Shown: piece by piece, positions 7,829 through 16,650 of the stretch
Position numbering within the stretch: position 1 is the first letter of the stretch
Layout of the letters: every line of letters starts with the position of its first letter
Source of the DNA: Streptomyces sp. NBC_01353
GTDB lineage: Bacteria > Actinomycetota > Actinomycetes > Streptomycetales > Streptomycetaceae
Direction: 5' to 3'
Assembly (NCBI RefSeq): GCF_036237275.1
Contig: NZ_CP108352.1
Span: 1,798,001 to 1,862,000, forward strand
Length of the DNA: 64,000 nucleotides
Position numbers and translations under genes: made by a program
Notes under the pieces: model-generated
Seen by the model: only the letters and a program-made list of their open reading frames with translations
Databases searched by the model: none
Told to the model about the DNA's origin: nothing

Positions 7829-8520
7829 GTGAGCCGACAGCACGCCATCGATCCCCCGGCGGGGCCGCCGCGGCGGGACGAGGTCGCCGGCGAGGCCCGC
7901 CGGCCGATGGCCACCGCCGTCGTGGCCGCCATGACGCCGGCCCTGCTGCTCCCCGACGACCTGCGGCTGGCCCCCGTCTGGGTGCTCCCCAGCATCGAAG
8001 GCCTCCTCCTGCTTGCACTGATCGCGGGTGACCCGGGCCGGATCGACCGCCGCTCGGCCGTCCTGCGCGCCGTGTCGATCGCCCTGGTCGGCGTCCTGGC
8101 GCTCGGCGCCGTCTGGTCGACCGTCCAGTTGACGGACGACATCATCCACGGCGGGAAGGAGACCGCCTCCGCGGCGAGTCTGCTGCAGACCGGCGGAGCC
8201 GTCTGGGCCGGTACCGTCCTCGCCTTCGCCCTGCTGTACTTCGAACTCGACGGCGGTGGCGCGGCGGCCCGCGCCCACCACATGCCCGCCGCTCCGGCGC
8301 TCGCCTTCCCCCAGCAGCTCAGTCCAGAGCTCAGTACCCCCGGCTGGCGCCCGCGCTTCGTCGACTACTTCTACCTCGGGCTCACCAACGCCACCGCCTT
8401 CAGCCCGACGGACGTCATGCCGCTGGCCCCTGGGCCAAGATGGCCATGGCGGTGCAGTCGCTCGTCTCCCTGCTCATCCTCGGCCTCGTCGTCGCCCGCG
8501 CCGTCAACGTACTGACCTAG
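7829..8520 (+). pseudogene. DUF1345-like membrane protein with a 1-base frameshift
   Basis: From the GTG at 7829 (AGGGGG at about 7815) the reading frame encodes a DUF1345-type integral membrane protein up to the conserved FVDYFYLGLTNATAFSPTDVMPL. At about 8425-8432 the frame is lost. In the +1 frame the expected family ending WAKMAMAVQSLVSLLILGL, then VVARAVNVLT, continues without interruption to a TAG at 8518-8520. One missing C in the run GGCCCCTGGG would explain it. Unrepaired, the protein ends at 8515 with an unrelated arginine/serine-rich tail. This is either a real inactivating or phase-variable change, or a sequencing error in a homopolymer. Confidence 0.8.
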
Positions 8521-8541
8521 CATCGGTCCGAAAGGCGCCTT

Positions 8542-9405
8542 TTGTCTCGAGCGGGATGGAGTCGGCGGGTGGTCGGAGCCGAGGAGCACGCCGAGGGAGC
8601 GGGACCGTTCACGACCCGGCTCACGTGGCGACCCCGGGACGGGGGCACTGCGGTCTGGGAGTCCCGCCTGGCACGCAAACGAGCGCGGCTGACCGTACGG
8701 GCCACGGGCGAGGCGGAAGCTCGTACCCGACGGGCGGACGCGGTGGCCGTCCGCCGCGTGCGCAGGCTGAACGCCATCGCCGCGGGGGCCTTCACGGTCG
8801 GCGGCGCGCTCTTCGCCCTCGGGGCCGGACTCGCGCAGTTCGGCCCGGGCGACGTGACGAGCGCCTGGATCTACTTCGCCGGCGGCCTGTTCTTCAACAC
8901 CGGCGGGTACGCCTCACTCCTCCAGAGCATCAATACACCCCGCCGGGACAGCGAGGCCGGCAGGCTCACCGCGCGGCCCTGGTCGTGGTGGCGCTACGAG
9001 CCGGCCCGGATCGACTGGCTCAGCACGTTCCTGCTGTTCGCCGGCACGCTCGTGTTCGGCGTCAATCTGCTGAGCTCCCTGCTCCAGGGACTCTCGGTGC
9101 ATCAGACGAACCGGCTCGTCTGGGCCCCCGACATGGTGGGGTGCACCCTGTTCCTGGTCTCGGGGCACCTCGCCCTGGTCGAGGTCTGCCACGGCAGGCC
9201 GCGCGTGCGCGCGCACGACCTCGCCTGGTGGATCGTCGCGATCAACCAGCTCGGGTCGGTCCTCTTCATGGTGTCGGCACTGGCCGCCTTCACCCGACCG
9301 GCGACCGGGAATCTGCTGAACGTCGACATCGCGAACTGGGGCACCCTCACGGGAGCGGTGTGCTTCGCAGTCGGCGGGATGCTGCAGTTCTCCGAGCGTC
9401 CCTGA
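8542..9405 (+). CDS. YrhK-like integral membrane protein
   Basis: Membrane protein of up to 287 residues with about six hydrophobic segments. The repeated pattern GGLFFNTGGYASLLQ ... NRLVWAPDMVGCTLFLVSG resembles YrhK-domain proteins of actinomycetes (family recognition, moderate). The N-terminal 70 residues are charged and arginine-rich, likely cytoplasmic. The start is uncertain: TTG at 8542 or GTG at 8569, neither with a strong ribosome site. The function is unknown. It follows the frameshifted membrane gene on the same strand by about 20 bp. Confidence 0.72.
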   Translation: MSRAGWSRRVVGAEEHAEGAGPFTTRLTWRPRDGGTAVWESRLARKRARLTVRATGEAEARTRRADAVAVRRVRRLNAIAAGAFTVGGALFALGAGLAQFGPGDVTSAWIYFAGGLFFNTGGYASLLQSINTPRRDSEAGRLTARPWSWWRYEPARIDWLSTFLLFAGTLVFGVNLLSSLLQGLSVHQTNRLVWAPDMVGCTLFLVSGHLALVEVCHGRPRVRAHDLAWWIVAINQLGSVLFMVSALAAFTRPATGNLLNVDIANWGTLTGAVCFAVGGMLQFSERP

Positions 9406-9462
9406 CCTCGCCCCGCCCCACCGCCGGGCGGCGCGTCGCCGACCGCTGCGCGCGGGTCCGGG

Positions 9463-9828
9463 TCAGGCGCTCGCCTCGGTGAGACGGGTGACCTCGGCGA
9501 GGTGCTCGGCCATGCGGTGGGAGACCGAACCGCTGGTGTAGAGGACGCTGCCGACGACGGCGACGGGCACCGAGCCGCCGAGCACGGCGAGGAGTTCGGG
9601 CCAGTCGCGTTCGTTGACGCACCTGCTGTCGCTGTTGTGCAGGTTCTCGCTGGTCCAGCGGGAGATGCAGTCCTTGCTCCGGCCGTCCCACTCGGCCTCG
9701 TACGGCGAGAAGATCAGCACGGCCAGCCAGATCCACATCAGTCCGGCGAGGGCCAGCAGCCCGAGTCCCCATCCCTGGGTGCGTCGTGCACGGGCGCGGA
9801 ATTCTATGTCGTACGAGAGTGAACGCAT
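9463..9828 (-). CDS. Small two-TM membrane protein, unknown family
   Basis: From the ATG at 9828 the product is 121 residues. A basic N-terminus is followed by a hydrophobic segment (GLGLLALAGLMWIWLAVLIF), a polar loop holding two cysteines (KDCISRWTSENLHNSDSRCVNE) that could form an extracytoplasmic disulfide, and a second segment (LLAVLGGSVPVAVVGSVLY). It lies 11 bp downstream of the EamA gene and is probably co-transcribed. Function not recognised. Confidence 0.65.
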   Translation of the reverse strand: MRSLSYDIEFRARARRTQGWGLGLLALAGLMWIWLAVLIFSPYEAEWDGRSKDCISRWTSENLHNSDSRCVNERDWPELLAVLGGSVPVAVVGSVLYTSGSVSHRMAEHLAEVTRLTEASA

Positions 9829-9839
9829 GGCGCAAGAAC

Positions 9840-10766
9840 CTACCGGCCGCTCTCGTCTGCGGCTCGGCGGCCCCAACTCGTCCCCGCGAGGACCAGAACG
9901 GCGCCCGCGATGCCGAGCACGCCGGGCCGGTCACCGGCGATCGCGATGCCGGCGGCCGCGGCCCACAGGGGTTCCGTGCCGAGGAGGAGGCTGACGCGCG
10001 AGGGGGAGGTGCGGCGGACGGCCCACATCTGCACGAAGAAGGCGAAGAGCGTGCAGAAGACGGAGAGGAAGAGCAGCCCGGCCCATTCGCGCGGGCCGAA
10101 GTCGAGCGCCACCGCCCAGGGGGACGCGCCGGTGCCGGGGGCGGCGGCGAGCAGGGCGAAGACGGCAACGGCGGAGCCGAGTTGGACGGTGGTGAGGGAG
10201 AGCGAGTCGGCGCCCTCGACCGCCTTGATCCGTGACATGGCCAGCACGTGCACGGTCCGGGCGAGCGCGGCCAGCAGCATCAGCAGGTCGCCGAGGGACG
10301 GGGTGGTGAAGCCTCCGCCCTGGGTCAGCAGCACCACGCCGGCCACCGAGAGCCCGGCGGCGGCCAGGAAGGCGCGGGGCGGGCGGATGGAGGTGACGGC
10401 GGCCTCGGCGAGGGGCGTGAAGATCATGGTGAGGCTGATGATCAGGCCCGCGTTGGTGGCGGAGGTGTGGACGACTCCGTAGGTCTCCAGGAGGAAGATC
10501 CCGCTGAGGATCAGGCCGAGGAAGCCGGCGCCGCGCCACTGGGCGGCGGTCAGCGCCCGCAGCCCCCGCCATCCGGCGACGACGAGGGCGGGCAGGACGA
10601 CGGCGAACCGCAGGACCAGGACGGCGACGACCGTGTGGGTGGTGGTGATGCCCTTGGCCGCGAGGTAGCTGGCGCCCCAGACGACGGCGACGAGCAGCAC
10701 CGGGAGGTCGGTGAGCCAGGCGCGGCGCGGGGCGCGAAAGGGTACGGAAGCGGCAATCGACGTCAT
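9840..10766 (-). CDS. EamA (DMT) family transporter
   Basis: Drug/metabolite exporter of 308 residues with about ten hydrophobic segments arranged as two EamA repeats. Characteristic motifs are WGASYLAAKGI near the N-terminus, FLLETYGVVHTSATNAGLI in the first repeat and SRVSLLLGTEPLWAAAAGI in the second. It exports small metabolites or amino acids across the inner membrane; the substrate cannot be predicted. The start is the ATG at 10766. Confidence 0.9.
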   Translation of the reverse strand: MTSIAASVPFRAPRRAWLTDLPVLLVAVVWGASYLAAKGITTTHTVVAVLVLRFAVVLPALVVAGWRGLRALTAAQWRGAGFLGLILSGIFLLETYGVVHTSATNAGLIISLTMIFTPLAEAAVTSIRPPRAFLAAAGLSVAGVVLLTQGGGFTTPSLGDLLMLLAALARTVHVLAMSRIKAVEGADSLSLTTVQLGSAVAVFALLAAAPGTGASPWAVALDFGPREWAGLLFLSVFCTLFAFFVQMWAVRRTSPSRVSLLLGTEPLWAAAAGIAIAGDRPGVLGIAGAVLVLAGTSWGRRAADESGR

Positions 10767-10869
10767 CGCGGGCCTGCTCCAACTCGTCGGACGGGGTGGA
10801 GACTTCGGCGGCTCGCACGCGGGACGATCACCGTACCCGGGGGAAACGGGTGGCGGCTACATGTTTCGC

Positions 10870-11478
10870 CTACACATAGCTCCCGTACTCGGGGCGGCCC
10901 GCCAGCTCGTACGTACTGATGGCGATGCCCGAGCCGGTGGTCCTGGTCCCGACGTTGCGGAAGGCGGTGGGCCGGGCGCCGTCGAAGAGGTTCAGGCCCG
11001 CGCCGAGGACGACGGGGAAGACGAGCAGGTGGAGCGTGTCGATGAGGTCGGCGGCCAGCAGGGACTTGGCCAGGCCGCCGCTGCCGTGCATCTGCATCTC
11101 GCCGTCCACGCCGTCCTTCAGTGCTGCGACCTCCTTGACGACGTCGCCGCCGAGGATGGTCGTGCCGGCCCAGTCGGCCGTCTTGAGGGTGGTGGAGGCG
11201 ACGTACTTGGGGAGGGAGTTGAGCTTCGAGGCGACGGGGTTGGCGGGGTCGGTCTGCTTCGGCCAGTAGCCCGCGAAGATGTCGTACGTACGGCGGCCGA
11301 GCAGGAAGGCGGCGGGCCGCTGGAACACCTCGTCCATGAAGGCGCCGAAGTCCTCGTCGCCGTACGGGACGGACCAGCCGCCGTGCTCGAAGCCGCCGCT
11401 GGGGTCCTCGTCGGGCCCGCCGGGTGCCTGGTAGACGCCGTCGATCGTCACGAACTGGGTGAGGGAGAGCTTGCCCAT
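10870..11478 (-). CDS. Dihydrofolate reductase-fold (RibD C-terminal-like) protein
   Basis: NADPH-dependent reductase-fold protein of 202 residues. FVTIDGVYQAPGG at the start, DFGAFMDEVFQRPAAFLLGRRTYDIFAGYWP and MQMHGSGGLAKSLLAADLIDTLHLLVFPVVLGAG are the typical blocks of the RibD_C family seen in actinomycete YyaP/YwjB-like proteins. The ATG at 11478 is preceded by AAAGGG at a good distance. These are usually annotated as dihydrofolate reductase family proteins, with the true substrate unknown. It is divergent from an SDR gene. Confidence 0.9.
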   Translation of the reverse strand: MGKLSLTQFVTIDGVYQAPGGPDEDPSGGFEHGGWSVPYGDEDFGAFMDEVFQRPAAFLLGRRTYDIFAGYWPKQTDPANPVASKLNSLPKYVASTTLKTADWAGTTILGGDVVKEVAALKDGVDGEMQMHGSGGLAKSLLAADLIDTLHLLVFPVVLGAGLNLFDGARPTAFRNVGTRTTGSGIAISTYELAGRPEYGSYV

Positions 11479-11659
11479 GGTGCTGCCCTTTCGCTTCTGC
11501 CGGGATCCCCCGGTCCATCGTGTCTCACAAGCTCCGACTCCACCGCTCGGCGAAAGTCATCGGTGGGCGTCGGTGTCCGTTTGCCGCCAGCACCTTGACG
11601 ACCCGCCGACTTTGATTGAACCCGCAACCACTCGGCAGTTGTTCCTACGGAGGTTCGGG

Positions 11660-12400
11660 ATGTCCACGATGAACGGCAAGGCGGTCCTGGTGACGGGCGG
11701 CAGCCGCGGGATCGGCGCCGCCACGGCGCTACGGCTGGCCCAGGAGGGGGCCGATGTGGCCTTCACCTACGTGGCCGGCGAGGAGCGCGCGAACGAGGTC
11801 GCCGCGCGGATCGAGGCGGCCGGCCGCAAGGCCCTTCCCCTGCGCGCCGACGCATCGGACGCCGGGGACGCGGCGGGCGCGGTGGAGTGGGCGGCGGACG
11901 CCCTCGGTCGGCTCGATGTCCTGGTCAACAACGCCGGGGTCGGGGTGGTCGCCCCGCTGGAGTCGCTGGCTCTGGCGGATGTGGACCGGGTCCTCGCGGT
12001 GAACGTACGAGGGGCTTTCCTCGCCGCCCAGGCGGCGGCCGCGCGGATGGACCGGGGCGGGCGGATCATCACGATCGGCTCGTGCATGACGGCGCGCGTA
12101 CCGGGGCCCGGCGGCACGCTCTACGCGATGAGCAAGTCGGCGCTGATCGGACTGAACAAGGCGCTGGCGCGGGAGCTGGGCGGCCGCGGTATCACCGCGA
12201 ACATCGTCCACCCGGGGCCGGTCGACACCGACATGAACCCGGCGGACGGCCCGTACGCGGCGGACCAGGCGTCCCTGACGGCCCTGGGCCGCTTCGGCAC
12301 GGCGGACGAGGTCGCGGCGACGGTGGCGTTCCTGGCGGGCCCGGCCGCGGAGTACGTGACAGGCGCGGAGTTCTCGGTGGACGGCGGCCACGCGGCGTAA
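11660..12400 (+). CDS. SDR-family oxidoreductase (FabG-like)
   Basis: Classical short-chain dehydrogenase of 246 residues. The cofactor loop GGSRGIG, the NNAG motif, and the catalytic YAMSK (Tyr and Lys) are all present. PGPVDTDMNP and the C-terminal VTGAEFSVDGG are typical of FabG-like reductases. The ATG at 11660 is preceded by CGGAGG (11648-11653). NADP preference is likely but not proven. It is a single gene, divergent from the RibD-like reductase. Confidence 0.92.
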   Translation: MSTMNGKAVLVTGGSRGIGAATALRLAQEGADVAFTYVAGEERANEVAARIEAAGRKALPLRADASDAGDAAGAVEWAADALGRLDVLVNNAGVGVVAPLESLALADVDRVLAVNVRGAFLAAQAAAARMDRGGRIITIGSCMTARVPGPGGTLYAMSKSALIGLNKALARELGGRGITANIVHPGPVDTDMNPADGPYAADQASLTALGRFGTADEVAATVAFLAGPAAEYVTGAEFSVDGGHAA

Positions 12401-12474
12401 CGGCGGTACGCGGGCGCCGGGAGTGAACCCGGCTCCCATCGCCGGGCGAACCGAGCCCAGAAAAAGGGGGAGTT

Positions 12475-12515
12475 CGCGAGGGCACACCGGTGCTGTCGGC
12501 CGGTGCGCCCTCGCG
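12475..12515. terminator. Bidirectional hairpin between SDR and allantoicase genes
   Basis: A 16-bp stem (12475-12490 with 12500-12515, one mismatch) and 9-nt loop lie in the convergent gap. There is no clear T tract, as is common in Streptomyces. Confidence 0.8.
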
Positions 12516-12532
12516 GGCCGGGCGGGGTGTCG

Positions 12533-13648
12533 TTACCCGCCCAGTTCCTGGTGGCGCGCCGTCAGGCGCGCCGAGCCCTCGTCGGTGAGCGAACCGAAGA
12601 GGCGGAGGCGGGAGATGCCGCCGTCGGGGTAGATGTCGATCCGGACCCGGGAACCGATCGCCGGAGTGTCCAGCACGAAGCGGTGGTTGGTGTCGGGCTG
12701 CAGGCGGGTCCGGGGCAGGATCTCGGTCCAGTCCTCGGAGCCCTCGGCCGCCACGGAGAGCGCCGCCCAGCCCGCGCTGTTGCCCTTGAGGTACGCGGTG
12801 TCGATCTCGACCGCGCGGATCTCGGACTCGGCGACCAGGCTGTAGCGGATCCAGTCGTTGCCCTTGTCGCGGCGGCGGCGCGTCTCCCAGCCGTCGTCCA
12901 TCTTGCGGGAGCGGCCCGGCTGGATGGTGTTGGTCGCCGGGGAGTAGAAGCGGTCGGAGGCGTCCTCGACCTGGCCGCCGTTCTCGAGCGCGGCGAGGTC
13001 GAAGGTGCCGAGCACGCCGAGCCACTTCGGGTCCGGGGCGACCTCTCCGTACACGCGGAGGCGCGCGATGCCGCCGTCGGGGTGCTGGTTGACCCGCAGG
13101 TGGGTGAAGCGCTGCTCGACGTCGACGGCGAAGCCGTTGGCGGCGTGCCCGCCGATGGCGGTGCGCGGGACGAGGGTCGTCCACTTCACGTCGTCCGCGA
13201 GGAGCTCCTCGGGCGAGGGCGAGCCGGCCACGGAGGTGGCCTCCACGGAGACCGCCTGCGGGTAGTTGCCGCGGAAGTGCGCGGTGTCGACGACGATGCC
13301 GCGTACGACGCCGGGGGCACCGAGGCGTACGAGCGCCCAGTCGTGGTCGTCCTCGGTCGGGTGCGGCTGCTGGGCCGACACACCGCGGCGGCGGCGGGTC
13401 TCCCAGCCGTCCATGATCTTGCCCTTGTGACCGAAGTGCTCGGGGTCGAACTCCGCGGCCTCGGGCTTGAGCATGTTCTCGCGCTCGGCGAAGAACTCGT
13501 CGTTGGCGGCGATCACACCGGCGCCGAGACGGCGGTCGGCGAGGTCCGCGTACTGCGTGAAGGGGAAGTCCGCCGTGCGGTAGTCGGCGTACGGGTCGCC
13601 GCCGCCGTAGGGGCTGGCGTCGCCGGTGAAGGAAGGTATGGCGGACAC
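12533..13648 (-). CDS. alc: Allantoicase
   Basis: Hydrolyses allantoate to ureidoglycolate and urea. The 371-residue protein has two repeated allantoicase domains, each with a DGWETRRRR block (KIMDGWETRRRRG and KMDDGWETRRRRD) and a VRVNQHPDGGI / IDIYPDGGISRLRLFG strand pair. I chose the GTG at 13648, with GGAA 7 nt upstream and one base after the allantoinase stop, so translation is probably coupled. A longer upstream reading is a shadow of the allantoinase gene. It is the second gene of the allB-alc operon, controlled from the allB/allR promoter region. Confidence 0.95.
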   Translation of the reverse strand: MSAIPSFTGDASPYGGGDPYADYRTADFPFTQYADLADRRLGAGVIAANDEFFAERENMLKPEAAEFDPEHFGHKGKIMDGWETRRRRGVSAQQPHPTEDDHDWALVRLGAPGVVRGIVVDTAHFRGNYPQAVSVEATSVAGSPSPEELLADDVKWTTLVPRTAIGGHAANGFAVDVEQRFTHLRVNQHPDGGIARLRVYGEVAPDPKWLGVLGTFDLAALENGGQVEDASDRFYSPATNTIQPGRSRKMDDGWETRRRRDKGNDWIRYSLVAESEIRAVEIDTAYLKGNSAGWAALSVAAEGSEDWTEILPRTRLQPDTNHRFVLDTPAIGSRVRIDIYPDGGISRLRLFGSLTDEGSARLTARHQELGG

Positions 13649-13649
13649 G

Positions 13650-14984
13650 TCAGTTGTTCCTTTCGAGGAGGCTGCCGGAGGGCTCGGTGAGGGTGCCGCG
13701 GTCGGCGATCCGCTCGCCGCGCAGCCAGGTGGAGGTGACGACGCCGTGCAGGGTCTTGCCCGCGTAGGCGGTGACGCGGTTGCGGTGCTGGAGCTCGGCC
13801 GGGTCGACGGTGAAGGTCGCCTCGGGGGCAAGGACGGCGAAGTCGGCGTCGCGGCCGGCCTCGATCGCGCCCTTCTTCTCCAGGCCGGCGAGGCGCGCGG
13901 GGCCTGCGGACATCCAGCGGACGACGTCCTCCAGGTTGTGGCCGCGGCGGCGGGCCTCGGTCCAGATGGCGGGCAGGCCGAGCTGGAGGGAGGAGATGCC
14001 GCCCCAGGCGGAGGCGAAGTCCGGGGTCTTGAGGTCGGCCGTGGAGGGCGAGTGGTCGGAGACGATGCAGTCGATCGTGCCGTCGGCGAGGCCGTTCCAG
14101 AGCGCGTCCTGGTTGGACGCCTCGCGGATCGGCGGGCAGCACTTGAACTCGGTGGCGCCGTCCGGGACCTCCTCGGCGGTGAGCGTGAGGAAGTGCGGGC
14201 AGGACTCGACGGTGATCTTGACGCCCTCGGCCTTGGCGGCGGCGATCAGCGGCAGCGCGTCCGAGGACGACAGATGCAGGACGTGAACGCGGGCGTTGAG
14301 GCGGCGGGCCTGGTTGATCAGGTTCTCGATCGCCGTGTTCTCGGCGTCGCGGGGCCGGGACGCCAGGAAGTCGGCGTACTTCTCGCCGCTCCTCTGCGGG
14401 GCGGCGGCGAGGTGGTGCGGGTCCTCGGCGTGGACGATCATCAGGCCGCCGAAGCCCGCGATCTCGGCGAGCGAGTTCGCCAGCTGCTCCTGGTCCAGCT
14501 CGGGGAACTCCTCCACGCCGGACGGCGACAGGAAGCACTTGAAGCCGAAGACACCGGCGTCGTGCAGGGGTCGCAGGTCCTTGACGTTGTCGGGCAGCGC
14601 GCCGCCCCAGAAGCCGACGTCGATGTGCGCCTTGGTGCGGGCGACGTCCTGCTTGACCCGCAGGTGCTCGACCGTGGTGGTCGGCGGGAGCGAGTTCAGC
14701 GGCATGTCGAGGAGCGTGGTGATACCACCGGCGGCAGCGGCGCGGGTGGCGGTCCAGAAGCCCTCCCACTCGGTGCGGCCGGGGTCGTTCACATGCACAT
14801 GGGTGTCGACGAGCCCAGGGAGTACGACGTCGTCGCCGACGTCCTCCAGCCGGGCACCCTCCGGGACCTCGGCGTCGTACGGCAGCACGGCGGCGATGGT
14901 CCCGCCGGAGACGGCGATCGACGCGGGCCCCGTCCCCTCGGGGGTGATGACGCGTGTCGAGCGCAGTACCAGGTTGACGTCCAC
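13650..14984 (-). CDS. allB: Allantoinase
   Basis: Zinc amidohydrolase of 444 residues opening the hydantoin ring of allantoin to give allantoate. The metal motif [15 protein letters not shown] is present near residue 60. The [10 protein letters not shown] stretch holds the Lys expected to be carboxylated as the metal bridge, and further conserved stretches are VHAEDP and the DHSPS motif. The GTG at 14984 follows GGAAAGGGG. The gene is divergent from allR. The 327-bp space between them holds one TCAAC-N5-GTTGA palindrome close to the allB start and two IclR-type palindromes. Confidence 0.96.
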   Translation of the reverse strand: MDVNLVLRSTRVITPEGTGPASIAVSGGTIAAVLPYDAEVPEGARLEDVGDDVVLPGLVDTHVHVNDPGRTEWEGFWTATRAAAAGGITTLLDMPLNSLPPTTTVEHLRVKQDVARTKAHIDVGFWGGALPDNVKDLRPLHDAGVFGFKCFLSPSGVEEFPELDQEQLANSLAEIAGFGGLMIVHAEDPHHLAAAPQRSGEKYADFLASRPRDAENTAIENLINQARRLNARVHVLHLSSSDALPLIAAAKAEGVKITVESCPHFLTLTAEEVPDGATEFKCCPPIREASNQDALWNGLADGTIDCIVSDHSPSTADLKTPDFASAWGGISSLQLGLPAIWTEARRRGHNLEDVVRWMSAGPARLAGLEKKGAIEAGRDADFAVLAPEATFTVDPAELQHRNRVTAYAGKTLHGVVTSTWLRGERIADRGTLTEPSGSLLERNN

Positions 14985-15007
14985 CCGTACCCCTTTCCAG
15001 CAGAATT

Positions 15008-15022
15008 TCAACGAACTGTTGA
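15008..15022. promoter_or_regulatory. Motif B palindrome before allB, TCAAC-GAACT-GTTGA
   Basis: A perfect palindrome, extendable to TTCAAC/GTTGAA, 24-38 bp upstream of the allB start codon. The same motif occurs before aceB (23011), uraD (37936) and katA (40699). The cognate regulator is unknown. Confidence 0.7.
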
Positions 15023-15112
15023 AGGAGTCTTCACTCGGGACGACATGCCGTCAAGGGCACACTTCCAGCATGACCCCGTCGCCACCGCTCGCCCCGCACT
15101 CAACTTGGACGT

Positions 15113-15148
15113 TTCCATGAAGTGGAATGGGAATTTCGTACAGTAGAA
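15113..15148. promoter_or_regulatory. Tandem AllR-type operators in the allB/allR intergenic region
   Basis: Site 1 is TTCCA-TGAAG-TGGAA (15113-15127). Site 2 is TTTCG-TACAG-TAGAA (15134-15148), starting exactly 21 bp later, i.e. two helical turns. The same two-site, 21-bp arrangement recurs before aceB, hyi and gcl. IclR proteins commonly bind as tetramers to two such elements (family knowledge). Assignment to the adjacent IclR protein is inference, supported by position. Confidence 0.72.
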
Positions 15149-15311
15149 CGTAGCTCCGTACATGCGGGGACGAGGCGGATGTCGCCGGGCAGCCGCCGAC
15201 ACCGGACAAACACCCCCCTGACCGGCCCGTACACCGCGACCGGGACCGTGTGTCCGACCGGACGGCCCGGTAGGCTGCTGCCTTGCCCGCCTGCCCCGAA
15301 AGGACCTTGAC

Positions 15312-16121
15312 GTGCCGACGTCCAGCGCCAGCACCACCGACGCCGCCAAGCCCGCCGCCGCGAGCGGTGGCGTCCAGTCCCTCGAGCGTGCCTTCGATCT
15401 CCTGGAGCGGATGGCCGACACCGGTGGCGAGGTCGGGCTGAGCGAGCTCTCCGCCAGCAGCGGACTGCCGCTGCCCACCATCCACCGGCTGATGCGCACG
15501 CTCGTGGCCTGCGGTTACGTACGCCAGCAGCCCAACCGCCGGTACGCGCTCGGCCCCCGGCTCATCCGCCTGGGCGAGTCCGCCTCCCGGCTGCTCGGCA
15601 CCTGGGCGCGCCCGTACCTCGCGCGGCTCGTCGAGGAGACCGGCGAGACCGCGAACATGGCGCTGCTCGACGGCGACGAGATCGTGTATGTCGCCCAGGT
15701 GCCGTCCAAGCACTCGATGCGCATGTTCACCGAGGTCGGCCGGCGCGTGCTGCCGCACTCCACGGGCGTGGGCAAGGCGCTGCTGGCCTACACCCCGGCG
15801 GAGGAGGTGCGCGCGCTGCTCGCCCGTACGGGAATGCCGGCCGCCACCGAGAAGACGATCACCACGCCGGAGGGCTTCCTGGACGCGCTCGCGCTGGTCC
15901 GGGACGCGGGGTACGCCGTCGACGACAACGAGCAGGAGATAGGAGTCCGCTGCCTCGCGGTGTCGGTCCCCAACTCCCCCACCGCGGCGGCGATCTCGAT
16001 CTCGGGCCCGGCGGGGCGTGTGACGGAGGCGGCGACGGAGAAGATCGTCCCGATCCTCCAGGAGGTCGCAGAGGAACTCTCCACGGCGCTCGCCAACACC
16101 GCGGCCAACGGCGGAGCGTAG
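15312..16121 (+). CDS. allR: IclR-family regulator of the ureide pathway (AllR-type)
   Basis: Regulator of 269 residues. The N-terminal winged helix (GVQSLERAFDLLERMAD, then LSELSASSGLPLPTIHRLM) is IclR type. The C-terminal effector domain (HSTGVGKALLAY, then DNEQEIGVRCLAVSV) binds a small metabolite; glyoxylate or allantoin-derived effectors are known for the E. coli namesake. The GTG at 15312 follows AAAGGA. It is divergent from allB, with tandem operators between them. The same paired operators occur at aceB, hyi and gcl, so it probably represses the whole allantoin-glyoxylate branch and itself (inference). Confidence 0.88.
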   Translation: MPTSSASTTDAAKPAAASGGVQSLERAFDLLERMADTGGEVGLSELSASSGLPLPTIHRLMRTLVACGYVRQQPNRRYALGPRLIRLGESASRLLGTWARPYLARLVEETGETANMALLDGDEIVYVAQVPSKHSMRMFTEVGRRVLPHSTGVGKALLAYTPAEEVRALLARTGMPAATEKTITTPEGFLDALALVRDAGYAVDDNEQEIGVRCLAVSVPNSPTAAAISISGPAGRVTEAATEKIVPILQEVAEELSTALANTAANGGA

Positions 16122-16124
16122 CCG

Positions 16125-16645
16125 GGGGCGCCTGCGCCCCAGAGGGCGGTGCCGACCCGCAACCACGCTTGTGGTCACCCGCTCGACTGTCCGGTACCCC
16201 CACCCCCCACGCCCGCAGGGTTGCGGTCACCCGCTCCGCAGGGCGGTGCCCACCCTCAACCCCGCCCCGCCGGGTTGTGGGCAGGCGTTCCGCAGGGCTG
16301 GGGGTCCCCCCGGACGGAGTCTGGGGGAGGGTGGGCGCAACCCGACGACGGCGCCGCACCCGTGAGCACCGTACGGACCGGGAGCCTGGGCCCGGCAGGG
16401 GCACCGTTCCGTTGTGCCCACCCGTTCCGCCCCAGCGGAACAGTTGCCCACAACGGGGGGTGGCGGGGGTCGAGGGTGGGCGAGCCCCGACGGAACGATG
16501 GGCCCACCAGGGGGGTGGGCGAAGGTGACGGGTGGGTGGGCACCGCCCCGGCGGAGCGAATGCCCACAACGGGGTGGGCCCGCCCCGGCGGAACCGGTCG
16601 GCGAGCCGGGAGAGGTGGACACCGCCCCCGCGGAACCGGTCGGCC
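16125..16645. repeat. Intergenic palindromic repeat region (GTTGTGGGCA family)
   Basis: About 520 bp between the convergent allR and ABC-transporter genes hold no supported gene. The sequence is a patchwork of degenerate copies of short elements on both strands: GGTTGTGGGCA / TGCCCACAAC, CGTTCCGC / GCGGAAC, CCCGCCCCGGCGGAA and GGGCGGTGCCCACC. Copies are visible near 16223-16300, 16415-16465 and 16540-16650. Similar elements are scattered in other Streptomyces genomes (from memory). Proline/arginine-rich open frames here are by-products. Confidence 0.8.
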
Positions 16646-16650
16646 AAAGA

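Noticed and set aside
12595-13100. Internal duplication in allantoicase as a recombination artefact
   Set aside because: The two DGWETRRRR-type domains are the normal architecture of the family.
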